This document shows, in pieces, positions 1-8,584 of a stretch of DNA of 64,000 nucleotides. The stretch's first letter is position 1, and every line of letters begins with the position of its first letter. The stretch is from NCBI GenBank assembly GCA_947501325.1, contig CANMVC010000002.1:1178001-1242000 (forward strand). The letters run 5' to 3'. The notes under the pieces are model-generated. The model did no database searches and was not told where the DNA came from. It saw only the letters and a program-made list of their open reading frames with translations. Both the position numbers and the translations under genes were made by a program. Source of the DNA: an uncultured Sphingomonadaceae bacterium. Lineage in GTDB: Bacteria; Pseudomonadota; Alphaproteobacteria; Sphingomonadales; Sphingomonadaceae.

Positions 1-765
1 TATGCCCTTGAATGTATCGGGCGGCATCAGGCCATCTTCATAAATTTTCGCAGTGCGCTCTGTCTTCAAAGCGCGGATGCAGGGCGTCGCTTTCTTGTTC
101 AGGACATAGGTGCCGGTTTCCTTGGCATCCAGTATCGCCTGTTTGTAATTGTGGTGAACCGGACTTTCTGCGCTGGACACAAAACGCGTGCCCATTTGGA
201 CCGCCTCCGCTCCCAGAGCGAAAGCCGCCGCCATGCCCTTGCCGTCCGCGATACCGCCAGCAGCGACCATCGGTATGTCGGATTGGCGGCGGATGGCCTG
301 GAGCAGGACAAGGGTCGAGACTTCTTCGGGATTTTTAAACCCACCACCTTCTGCGCCTTCGACTACCAGACCATCAATGCCCGCCTCCACGCATTTCATC
401 GCAGCGTCAACTGTTGGAACAGCATGATAGACTGTAATCCCGGCCTCCTTCAGCGGACCGATAAATTTGGCCGGGCTACCGGCAGATGTTGTCACAAATT
501 TCACGCCCGAGCCACAAATATGGTCGAGAATTGCCGGGTCCTTTAGAAACATGATCGGCAGGTTCACACCAAAGGGCGCATCGGTCAGGTCGCTCATCTT
601 GGCGATTTCCGCCATGCAGTTTTCTGTCTCGCCAGATGATGTTTCGATAATACCAAGACCACCCGCATTACAGACGGCAGAAGCGAGTTGCGAACGGGCG
701 ATCCAGCCCATCGGTGCCTGTACAATTGGATATTTCGCACCAGTATGCTCGAGAAAACGGTTCAT
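1..765 (-). CDS. Nitronate monooxygenase (2-nitropropane dioxygenase) family protein, partial
   Basis: The open frame reads leftward from an ATG at 765 through 255 codons without a stop and runs off the window edge, so the C-terminus is missing. The N-terminal YPIVQAPMGWIA, a glycine-rich AAGGIADG segment and MGTRF phosphate-binding motif are typical of the FMN-dependent NMO/FabK TIM-barrel family. Members oxidise alkyl nitronates or act as enoyl reductases, and many are of unknown substrate. It follows the aldo/keto reductase gene by 47 bp in the same direction, so the two are probably co-transcribed. The exact substrate cannot be assigned. Confidence 0.85.
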   Translation of the reverse strand, partial: MNRFLEHTGAKYPIVQAPMGWIARSQLASAVCNAGGLGIIETSSGETENCMAEIAKMSDLTDAPFGVNLPIMFLKDPAILDHICGSGVKFVTTSAGSPAKFIGPLKEAGITVYHAVPTVDAAMKCVEAGIDGLVVEGAEGGGFKNPEEVSTLVLLQAIRRQSDIPMVAAGGIADGKGMAAAFALGAEAVQMGTRFVSSAESPVHHNYKQAILDAKETGTYVLNKKATPCIRALKTERTAKIYEDGLMPPDTFKGI

Positions 766-812
766 GGCTTTTGACCTTTCTTTGGGTCTTTCGTAGATTT
801 GAAACCGGCCGA

Positions 813-1832
813 TCAACCCATCGGATAGAGAATATCGTTGGTCACCGCATCGACGGCTGTCATCACCTCATCACCGAGCACCAATTCACTCGCGGCGAAT
901 ATGTCGGCCAATTGATCTGTATGGGTTGCCCCGACAATGGTGGAGGCTACAAATTTATGCTGTTTCGACCACGCCGTTGCGAGCGTGACCGGAGCGATCC
1001 CGGCTTCATCTGCGATAGCCATAAACCGTTTGGTCGATGCGATGCTTTTCTCGTTCACAAAGCGCTCCGCCATTTTGAACTGGCGCTTGCCTTTCATCTC
1101 CAGATAGGCCGAGAACCGCGCCCCCTCTGGTTTCGCACCATCATTATATTTGCCGGACAACACCCCGCCCGCGAGAGGTGAATAAGGAATCAGGCTGACA
1201 TTCTCTTTCTTGCAAACCTGCGCCAGCTCATCTTCGAAACGGCGGTTGTTCATGCTGAAATTATTCTGGATTGTACAATAGCGCGTGACACCGAGCCGCT
1301 CGGACGCCTCCAACGACTTCATCAAACCCCAACTGGTTTCGTTGGAGCAACCAATAGCGCGGATTTTGCCTGCACGAATTTGATCGTCGAGCACTTCCAT
1401 CGTTTCATCATAGCCGGTGCCATGATCAGGCCAATGGGTCTGGTACAAGTCAATATAGTCGGTTCCCAGCCGTTTGAGACTATCATCCAAAGCCTTGACG
1501 ATACTATGCCGATCGAGTGCGGTATTGCCTTGGCGTACAGCGGCTTGAAACCAACCACCGCTGGGCCCTGCCACTTTGGTTGCCAATATAATCGAGTCGC
1601 GATCTTTATCCTTGAGCCACCGGCCGACAATTTCTTCGGTCCGGCCAGAATATTCGAGCTTTGGCGGCACGGGGTAGATTTCAGCCGTATCAAAGAAATT
1701 TATCCCCGCGTCGAGTGATTGATCCATGATTTTATGCGACATGGCTTCATCAGCACCGGTGCCGAAAGTCATGGTTCCCATGCAGATATCGGAAACATGC
1801 AGGGCGCTCTTACCAAGACGGCGTCGTTTCAT
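813..1832 (-). CDS. Aldo/keto reductase
   Basis: A 339-residue NADPH-dependent oxidoreductase of the AKR superfamily, the usual length for the Tas/YdhF-like branch. The catalytic tetrad is visible as Asp48 (FFDTA), Tyr53 (EIY), Lys86 (ATK) and His133 (QTH). The C-terminal part holds the IPYSPLAGGVLSGKY segment and a cofactor-site region near WSKQHKFVASTIVGA. The enzyme would reduce aldehydes or ketones in the cytoplasm, with unknown natural substrate. It is the first gene of a leftward pair with the nitronate monooxygenase. Confidence 0.9.
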   Translation of the reverse strand: MKRRRLGKSALHVSDICMGTMTFGTGADEAMSHKIMDQSLDAGINFFDTAEIYPVPPKLEYSGRTEEIVGRWLKDKDRDSIILATKVAGPSGGWFQAAVRQGNTALDRHSIVKALDDSLKRLGTDYIDLYQTHWPDHGTGYDETMEVLDDQIRAGKIRAIGCSNETSWGLMKSLEASERLGVTRYCTIQNNFSMNNRRFEDELAQVCKKENVSLIPYSPLAGGVLSGKYNDGAKPEGARFSAYLEMKGKRQFKMAERFVNEKSIASTKRFMAIADEAGIAPVTLATAWSKQHKFVASTIVGATHTDQLADIFAASELVLGDEVMTAVDAVTNDILYPMG

Positions 1833-1935
1833 TCAGGCTCTCCGGGAGATTTTTTGATTTAACTATGCGGTTAAAGATGCCAGAATTACCATAGGTTGCA
1901 AGAGGCAATGTAATTATTCTGAGAAGAGATCTAAT

Positions 1936-2853
1936 CTATCCGGCTTGTCCCAACACCAGGCAGGCAAGAAACATCAGAAATCCGGCAAAGCGGTTGGATC
2001 GGAATTTGACCAAGGCATCTTCACCGTCACGGGTGTTCAAACTGCTCACTTGCCAAACCAGGTGCAGCGCCATCGGTATTAATGCCGTCAGGCCCAATAT
2101 CTCGGGGCGCACGATCCAGAAAGCCGCTGCCCAGCTGGCCAAGGCCAAGGCATAGAAGACCAGAACACCGGCCCGCACATTATCTCCGAGCCTAAGCGCA
2201 CTGGACCGGATGCCGACCAGCGCATCATCTTCGCGATCCTGCAGCGCGTAAATGGTATCAAAACCGATGACCCAGAATATCGATCCAGCATAGAGCAACA
2301 TCATTGCCCATGAAAAACCGGCTTCGATGGCAAGCCAACCGACCAGCGCCCCCCATGAAAAGACCATGCCGAGCCAAGCCTGCGGCCACCATGTCACCCG
2401 TTTCATAAAGGGATAACCTGCTACCAAAGCCAGGCTGCCCAGCGCGACAAGCTTTGCTGTCAGGTTCAATTGAAACCAGACGCCTAACCCGACGAGGCAT
2501 AAGAGCCCCAGCCATATCCAAGCGGCTTTCAGAGACACCGCCCCGCTGGCCAGGGGTCGGGAACGGGTGCGCTCCACCTGCTTATCAAGATCACGATCGA
2601 CAATATCATTATACACGCAGCCGGCTCCGCGCATCGCCACAGAACCCAGCAATAGCCACAGCAGTAAGTCCCAACGAAGCACTGCCCCACCAGCCAAAGC
2701 GACGCCCCAGGTACAAGGCCAAAAGAGCAGCCACCAACCAATCGGTCGGTCCAGACGGGCGAGCAGAGCATAGGGGCGGGCAGCGGCTGGCAAAAGGCCG
2801 ACCAGGCCGCGATATTCGGTGTCAGGAACATTTGGATGAAGATCGGATGACAT
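1936..2853 (-). CDS. ubiA: 4-hydroxybenzoate polyprenyltransferase UbiA
   Basis: An integral inner-membrane prenyltransferase of 305 residues that attaches the polyprenyl tail to 4-hydroxybenzoate in ubiquinone synthesis. The first Asp-rich motif is YNDIVDRDLD at residues 81-90 and the second is YALQDREDD near residue 205; both bind Mg-prenyl diphosphate. Preceding RPIGWWLLFWPCTWG is characteristic of UbiA. Multiple hydrophobic helices fill the rest. It is divergent from rsmE, and the shared upstream region carries an inverted repeat. Confidence 0.95.
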   Translation of the reverse strand: MSSDLHPNVPDTEYRGLVGLLPAAARPYALLARLDRPIGWWLLFWPCTWGVALAGGAVLRWDLLLWLLLGSVAMRGAGCVYNDIVDRDLDKQVERTRSRPLASGAVSLKAAWIWLGLLCLVGLGVWFQLNLTAKLVALGSLALVAGYPFMKRVTWWPQAWLGMVFSWGALVGWLAIEAGFSWAMMLLYAGSIFWVIGFDTIYALQDREDDALVGIRSSALRLGDNVRAGVLVFYALALASWAAAFWIVRPEILGLTALIPMALHLVWQVSSLNTRDGEDALVKFRSNRFAGFLMFLACLVLGQAG

Positions 2854-2865
2854 ATCGCTTCTATA

Positions 2866-2949
2866 CCGTTAGTCCTGAGCTTGTCGAAGACCGTTTTCAC
2901 AAACCGATAATATCTTATGGGCACGGTTCGACAGACGCATCACTAACGG
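2866..2949. repeat. REP-like imperfect inverted repeat between ubiA and rsmE
   Basis: The arms CCGTTAGT (2866-2873) and ACTAACGG (2942-2949) are exact reverse complements. Just inside them TTGTCGAAGACCG and CGGTTCGACA form a second imperfect pairing. The left part contains CCTGAGCTTGTCGAAG, which resembles an extragenic palindrome motif I recall as common in sphingomonads. The pair could fold as a long cruciform or hairpin, like a REPIN. No second copy was noticed in this window. Confidence 0.55.
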
Positions 2950-2962
2950 ATATTTGCAGTTT

Positions 2963-3721
2963 ATGCCCGCCACTCCCGCCTATCCCCCGCTTAGCGCTCC
3001 GCGCCTTTATGTAGACGTCGAACTCAGCGAGGGCACGGAAATCCGGCTGGACGGCAGCCATGCCCATTATCTGCTTAAGGTCATGCGGATAAAAGATGGT
3101 CAGCCCGTCAAATTATTTGATGATCGGACAGGCGAATATCTGGCCCATGTTATCATGCTCGGCAAACGCGATCTTATATTGCAGATTGACGCTAAAACGC
3201 GGGAACGGGAAGATGTGCCGGACCTTTGGTTGCTCGCAGCCCCGATCAAAAAAGATCGCTACAATTGGATTGCGGAAAAAGCGACCGAGTTGGGCATTGC
3301 CAGGATGATCCCGGTCCAGACCCAGCGTACCCAGAACACCGCCATCAAACCGGATAAGCTGCGCGCCCACATGATCGAAGCAGCGGAACAATGCGAGCGT
3401 ACGGCGCTGCCAGAACTGGAACCACTCGTAAAGATCGATACTCTGCTGGAAAATTGGCCCGCTGACCGGCATCTTTTCTTCGCAGACGAACGGATCCATC
3501 ACAGCGGAGAGGGGAGTTTCCGCAAAGCACTGGTTGCCCATGCCGGACCCGCAGCGTTGTTAATCGGACCAGAGGGCGGCTTTTCTGATTCGGAAAACGC
3601 CATGATCCGCGCCCTGCCCCAATCGGTCCCGGTATCACTAGGACCGAGGATATTGCGGGCGGACACCGCTGCGGTCGCCGCGATCAGTCTATGGATGGCT
3701 GGGCGTGGTGACTGGTCTTAA
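2963..3721 (+). CDS. rsmE: 16S rRNA (uracil(1498)-N(3))-methyltransferase RsmE
   Basis: A 252-residue SPOUT-class methyltransferase that methylates U1498 of 16S rRNA. The N-terminal PUA-like part starts with RLYVDVEL. The trefoil-knot SAM site is seen near the C-terminus as LLIGPEGGFSDSE and LGPRILRADTAA. The ATG at 2963 is preferred; an in-frame TTG at 2954 would add three residues. No strong Shine-Dalgarno is visible for either. It is divergent from ubiA. Confidence 0.93.
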   Translation: MPATPAYPPLSAPRLYVDVELSEGTEIRLDGSHAHYLLKVMRIKDGQPVKLFDDRTGEYLAHVIMLGKRDLILQIDAKTREREDVPDLWLLAAPIKKDRYNWIAEKATELGIARMIPVQTQRTQNTAIKPDKLRAHMIEAAEQCERTALPELEPLVKIDTLLENWPADRHLFFADERIHHSGEGSFRKALVAHAGPAALLIGPEGGFSDSENAMIRALPQSVPVSLGPRILRADTAAVAAISLWMAGRGDWS

Positions 3722-3846
3722 AGCTATAAAATATTGTGACAAATTAGTTTATCAATGAGATTCCATAGCATTGTAAAATTCTGTTAACCGCGCTTCTTGA
3801 CTGAAATTTTTACTAAATATTCAAGCTATTCGTCCAATGCGATCCT

Positions 3847-5991
3847 ATGAATGTGGGGACATTACATAAAGGATCTGACCGGTCCGCCGTGCGCCTATGG
3901 CTGGCGCATATGTTTTTGTGCCTCCTTGCCGTCTTATTCTCGCTTGCCACACCCAACGCTGCCATTGCACAAACTTTCACAGCCGATTGGACCAATCTTG
4001 GCGTTGGCAGTATTCAGGGCGTCCCAAGCGGGGCCTCTGTAACCGCTGGTCCGCGGACAGTGACGGTCACCCATACAGAAATTACCGACGGCGGCCCGTT
4101 TGAAAACTTTTACGGTACCGAAATGCTCAACTATTTTAATGGCACGATCGGGACCCAGAACGGCACATTGCTCTATTCTATGGACAATGACACATTCGAT
4201 CCTGATGATCGTTTTGAGAGCGTGTTTTCCTTCAATTCCGGAGTAACCGACTTATCCTTCGCCGTTGCCCACGTTGATAGCGGCACCAGCCCGCGCAGCG
4301 ACGGCGTCACGATCGAATATGATACGGGGACTGGCATCTGGCAAAATATCCGCAGTGTCCCAGCGACCTATACGCTGGGCGCAGTTGTCGGAAATGCGAC
4401 ACTATCAGGGGTGCAGGGTTTTGTTGGCACAGGATCGGCGGGCGGATTGACTAGTACAACCGGCAATATCAACGTCGATTTTGGCGCCATTTCGGTCCAA
4501 CGTGTGCGTATCACCTATCATTTCGGCCAGAATCAAACCGGTAATCCTGCCGGTAATCTCCAGTATATGGGTTTGTCGGACTTTACTTTCGAAGTTCCAG
4601 GCACCCCTATTTCCGACCTCTCGCTGGCGAAAACCGTGAGCAATGCTACGCCGCTGAATGGCAGCGCGATAAGCTACACGCTGAGCCTCACGAATAGCGG
4701 GCCAGTGGCTGAAACAAATGTACTGGTAGAGGATATTTTACCGGCCGGTTTCAGCTTCACGGGAGCGACGGGCTTTGGATCTTATTCAACCGGTACGAAT
4801 TTATGGACGGTTCCGAACATTGCTTCCGGACAAACCCGGTCGATAACAATTTCCGGAACAGTGACGGCGCCAGCAGGTGTGACCATCACCAATTTTGCCG
4901 AGGTTTTTTCACAGACCAATTTCGACACGGACAGCACCCCAGGCAATGGAAGCACCAATGAGGACGATGATGCGAGCCGCAGTTTTACGGTTCAGGGCAC
5001 GCGAACGGCTGGAATCGCGCCGAATTTCGATTCGATTTGCCCCGTTGTCAATCAAACCCTGTTCGACTGGAATACAGCAGGTGTGACTTGGGCATCAGGG
5101 ACGCTGAACAACAATTATACCGTTGCTAACATCGGGACGATCAATTTCGCGCTGAGCAATACTGGCGGGACCTATGATGATGGTTCACCTGAAGACAACA
5201 GTAACAATACTGGTGGATTGGCCGCCACCGAACAATCGCTTTACCAAAATTTGCAATTTGATAACCGCACGCAGGTGGCAACAACCGTGCTCACTCTGCC
5301 AACAGCAGTTCCCAGCTTGCAGTTCACCGTTTTCGATATCGATTTTGCTGCCAATGATTTCGCTGACAAATTAACTGTCACGGGTAGCTTCAATGGCGCT
5401 GCTGTCATGCCGACATTGACCAATGGTGTCGTCAACTATGTAGTTGGAAATGTCGCCATTGGAGATGGCGGTTCAAACTCGGATTCAGCAAACGGCAATG
5501 TCGTTGTTACATTTTCGTCACCCGTCGATACGATTACGATACAATATGGCAATGCCAGCACGGCGCCGGCCGATCCCGACGGACAGGCAATATCCATTCA
5601 CGATATTAATTTCTGCAATCCGGCAACAACACTCAGCGTGACGAAAATTAGCAGTGTGGTCAGTGACCCAGTTAACGGGACCTCCAATCCCAAAGCCATA
5701 CCGGGCGCCACAATAGAATATTGCATATTAATTTCCAACGCCGGTAGTGCCACAGCATCTTCGATAAGCGCCGCCGACACTCTACCCGGCAATGTCACCT
5801 ATACAGCAGAATCGATGCAAAGCGGCAGCAATTGCGGGTCGGCAGCAACCTCAGAGGATGACGACGCCACAGGAGCCGATGAAAATGATCCTTTTGGAGC
5901 GTCCATCAGTGGAACGGTTCTAACCGCAACGGCCGCCAACTTGGGACCAGCAGAAGGCTACGCACTGACGTTTCAAGTCACAGTCGACTAA
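3847..5991 (+). CDS. Secreted DUF11-repeat surface protein
   Basis: A 714-residue protein with a signal peptide (hydrophobic stretch at about residues 20-40, likely cleavage after AIAQ). Two DUF11 domains are visible: residues about 255-350 (SLAKTVSNATPLNG start, DILPAGF motif) and about 598 to the end (LSVTKISS start, DTLPGN motif). Between them lies a Ser/Thr/Asn/Gly-rich beta-type region. DUF11 repeats are Ig-like folds of large extracellular proteins. There is no LPXTG motif, autotransporter barrel or C-terminal anchor. Its stop overlaps the end of the convergent YaiI gene by 4 bp. Function is unknown; a surface or adhesin-like role is inference. Confidence 0.85.
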   Translation: MNVGTLHKGSDRSAVRLWLAHMFLCLLAVLFSLATPNAAIAQTFTADWTNLGVGSIQGVPSGASVTAGPRTVTVTHTEITDGGPFENFYGTEMLNYFNGTIGTQNGTLLYSMDNDTFDPDDRFESVFSFNSGVTDLSFAVAHVDSGTSPRSDGVTIEYDTGTGIWQNIRSVPATYTLGAVVGNATLSGVQGFVGTGSAGGLTSTTGNINVDFGAISVQRVRITYHFGQNQTGNPAGNLQYMGLSDFTFEVPGTPISDLSLAKTVSNATPLNGSAISYTLSLTNSGPVAETNVLVEDILPAGFSFTGATGFGSYSTGTNLWTVPNIASGQTRSITISGTVTAPAGVTITNFAEVFSQTNFDTDSTPGNGSTNEDDDASRSFTVQGTRTAGIAPNFDSICPVVNQTLFDWNTAGVTWASGTLNNNYTVANIGTINFALSNTGGTYDDGSPEDNSNNTGGLAATEQSLYQNLQFDNRTQVATTVLTLPTAVPSLQFTVFDIDFAANDFADKLTVTGSFNGAAVMPTLTNGVVNYVVGNVAIGDGGSNSDSANGNVVVTFSSPVDTITIQYGNASTAPADPDGQAISIHDINFCNPATTLSVTKISSVVSDPVNGTSNPKAIPGATIEYCILISNAGSATASSISAADTLPGNVTYTAESMQSGSNCGSAATSEDDDATGADENDPFGASISGTVLTATAANLGPAEGYALTFQVTVD

Positions 5992-6455
5992 ACGCGACGC
6001 TTGAGCCGCACCAGGACTTCATCCAGAGATGACAGAAACTTGGATCGGTCATTTTTGCTAAATGGTGGTGGGCCACCAATATTTTCGCTTCCCATGCCCG
6101 CACGCAGATCCGCCATAATAGCGCGTGTCGCCACGGCAGCACCAATCGAGTCCGCTGTGAACGGTTTGCCATTGGGCGCCAGCACCTGTGCTCCTGCCTT
6201 GATACAGCGGTCGGCCAATAATATGTCCGAAGTGATAACAACCGTATCAGCCGACACCTGGTCCGCAATATAGTCGTCGGCCGCATCAAAGGCATCGCTT
6301 ACGACAACGCGACTGACCAAGGGGTGGGCTGGCACGCGAAAGTGGCTATTGCTCACGATAATCACCGGTACTTCAAGCCGATAGGCCACCCGGTAAATTT
6401 CATCCTTTACCGGGCAAGCATCCGCATCAACGTAAATTTGGATCGCGTCAGTCAT
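5988..6455 (-). CDS. YaiI/YqxD family protein (UPF0178, DUF188)
   Basis: A 155-residue protein with the hallmark N-terminus IYVDADACPVKDEIYR and the conserved SNSHFRVP segment, followed by VVVSDAFDAADDYIAD. This is the UPF0178 family, a PIN-like fold of unconfirmed function. It lies 8 bp downstream of the DEAD-box helicase in the same direction, suggesting co-transcription and a possible RNA-related role (inference). Its 3' end overlaps the convergent DUF11 gene by 4 bp. Confidence 0.92.
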   Translation of the reverse strand: MTDAIQIYVDADACPVKDEIYRVAYRLEVPVIIVSNSHFRVPAHPLVSRVVVSDAFDAADDYIADQVSADTVVITSDILLADRCIKAGAQVLAPNGKPFTADSIGAAVATRAIMADLRAGMGSENIGGPPPFSKNDRSKFLSSLDEVLVRLKRRV

Positions 6456-6463
6456 AACGCGGT

Positions 6464-8485
6464 TTAGTCGCTTTTGGGCTTGCCTTCAAAAGGCCGCTTC
6501 CCGCGATGAGGTTTCTTCTTACCGCCAAAATCACCCTTGGGACCTGACTTCCGGTCACCCTTATAATCTGCCTTCTTTTTAAAGCCGTCACCAAATTCAC
6601 GCTTGCCTTCACCGCCGCCGCCTTCACTACGATCTGGACGATCACCAGCGGGTTTGCGTTTCATATAAGGTTTATCGCCGTCGGCAGATTTATTGCCATA
6701 TTTCTTTTTGCCTCCGAAATCGCGGCTCTCTGATTTTCCGCCACCGGATTTCCGGTCACCGAATTTTTTATCACCAAATTTCTTGCCGCCAAATTTCTTG
6801 CTGGCATTGCTGTAGTCCCGGCTACCGCCGCCATTGTCTCTGCGGCCGCCTTTGCGGTTGCGTTTGGCTTCATCGCGCGGTTTGCCTTCAAACTGGGTGA
6901 TGCTGATGTCGTCGGTATCGTCACCACCAGTCTCTCGTTTTTCTGCAATCGCCTTGGTGAATTTTTCGACTACACGGCGAGGAATCTCGAAGAGCGTATC
7001 ATCACCGTTAATCCGGATCGCACCGATTTCATTTTTGGTGATGTGACCACGGCGGCACAATACTGGTAAAATCCAGCGCGCATCGGCACGCTGATTATGC
7101 CCGACATTCATTTTGAACCATACGGTATCTTCAAAGCCCGGGCGCGGGCCGCTAGCAGCAGGTTGTGACTGCGCGCCACGATCCAGCATCTGCTCGGGCG
7201 CCGGCATTTTCGCACGATGGGATTGGACCAGCATCGCTGCAATTTCCTCCGGCGTTTTTTCCGCCATCAAGCGTTTTGCCAGTTCCAGATCGTCCTCGTC
7301 CACTTCAACGGGCTGAAGCAGGGTTTCAATCAAACGCTCGGCATCATTTTTCCGGATATCCGCCCGCGTTGGCGCATCTTTCCATTCTGCGTTGATTTTT
7401 GCGCCACGCAACATCGATTCAACCCGTTTGCGCCGCTGATAGGGCACGATGATAACCGCAGTACCTTTTTTGCCAGCACGGCCTGTCCGCCCCGACCGAT
7501 GCTGCAAAGTCTCTGCATCGCGTGGAATTTCGACATGTACAACCAAAGACAGAGTCGGCAAATCCAGTCCACGCGCCGCCACATCGGTTGCCACACAGAC
7601 CCGCGCACGTTTGCTGCGCAACGCCTGCATCGCCTGGTTGCGCTCAGCTTGCGTATGTTCGCCTGAAAGCGCAACGGCACTGAACCCGCGATCAACCAGG
7701 CTGGTATGAAGCCGACGGACCGCTTCCCTTGTTCCGCAGAACAACATTGCCGATTCCGCTTCATGAAAACGCAGCAGGTTGACCACCGCATTTTCGGTAT
7801 CTGCAGGGGCAACAGTTATCGCTTGATAGGCAATGTCGCCATGTCCGCGGTCTTCGCCCACGGTTGAGATGCGCATCGCATCATTTTGATAGCGTTTGGC
7901 CAGATTAATGATTGGCTTTGGTATGGTCGCGGAAAACATCAAAGTCCGGCGGTTTTCGCCAGTCGCGTCCAGTATTTCTTCCAGATCTTCACGGAAGCCC
8001 ATGTCGAGCATTTCATCCGCTTCATCGAGTACTGCTGCGCGCAGCTTGCTGAGGTCGAGCGCGCCACGCTCCAAATGGTCACGCAGACGACCCGGTGTTC
8101 CGACAATCACATGCGCACCGCGACGCAAGGTACGCCGTTCTTTTGACGCATCCATACCGCCCACACAGGTTGCCATCTGAACGCCAGCACCCTCATAGAG
8201 CCATTTCAATTCGCGGCTGACCTGCAAAGCCAATTCGCGCGTGGGAGCGATGACAAGCGCAAGAGGCTCTACCAGAAATGGAAAGCGGCCATTATCGTCC
8301 AAGAGCTGCGGCGCCATCGCCAGACCAAAGGCAACTGTCTTGCCGGAACCGGTTTGGGCAGACACAATAAGGTCGCGGCCCTGGGTTTCGGGTTCCAGCA
8401 CAGCGGCCTGGACGGCCGTCGGTTTCGCATATTCGCGGTTTGCAAGCGCTTCGGCAAGAAGCGGGGATACTGAGGAGAAAGGCAT
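6464..8485 (-). CDS. DEAD-box ATP-dependent RNA helicase (CsdA/DbpA-like)
   Basis: A 673-residue RNA helicase. Visible motifs are the Q-motif near residue 22, AQTGSGKT (43-50), PTRELALQ (81-88), DEAD (154-157), SAT (185-187), VATDVAARGLD and HRSGRTGRAG. A DbpA-type RNA-binding domain follows at roughly 448-520 (WFKMNVGHNQRAD start). The last 130 or so residues are a low-complexity Lys/Gly/Asp/Arg tail with repeated GGKKFGDKKFG-like units, probably disordered and RNA-binding. The domain order fits CsdA/DeaD-type helicases of ribosome assembly or cold adaptation. It leads an operon with the UPF0178 gene. Confidence 0.93.
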   Translation of the reverse strand: MPFSSVSPLLAEALANREYAKPTAVQAAVLEPETQGRDLIVSAQTGSGKTVAFGLAMAPQLLDDNGRFPFLVEPLALVIAPTRELALQVSRELKWLYEGAGVQMATCVGGMDASKERRTLRRGAHVIVGTPGRLRDHLERGALDLSKLRAAVLDEADEMLDMGFREDLEEILDATGENRRTLMFSATIPKPIINLAKRYQNDAMRISTVGEDRGHGDIAYQAITVAPADTENAVVNLLRFHEAESAMLFCGTREAVRRLHTSLVDRGFSAVALSGEHTQAERNQAMQALRSKRARVCVATDVAARGLDLPTLSLVVHVEIPRDAETLQHRSGRTGRAGKKGTAVIIVPYQRRKRVESMLRGAKINAEWKDAPTRADIRKNDAERLIETLLQPVEVDEDDLELAKRLMAEKTPEEIAAMLVQSHRAKMPAPEQMLDRGAQSQPAASGPRPGFEDTVWFKMNVGHNQRADARWILPVLCRRGHITKNEIGAIRINGDDTLFEIPRRVVEKFTKAIAEKRETGGDDTDDISITQFEGKPRDEAKRNRKGGRRDNGGGSRDYSNASKKFGGKKFGDKKFGDRKSGGGKSESRDFGGKKKYGNKSADGDKPYMKRKPAGDRPDRSEGGGGEGKREFGDGFKKKADYKGDRKSGPKGDFGGKKKPHRGKRPFEGKPKSD

Positions 8486-8584
8486 ATTCTTATTTCCGTG
8501 GCAAAGATTGAAAGCCGCGCGGAAATGCCAATCGCCTGCGGTCTGTGATAATATATCGTTGGTTTAGAGGGTTTGTGCTGCGAA

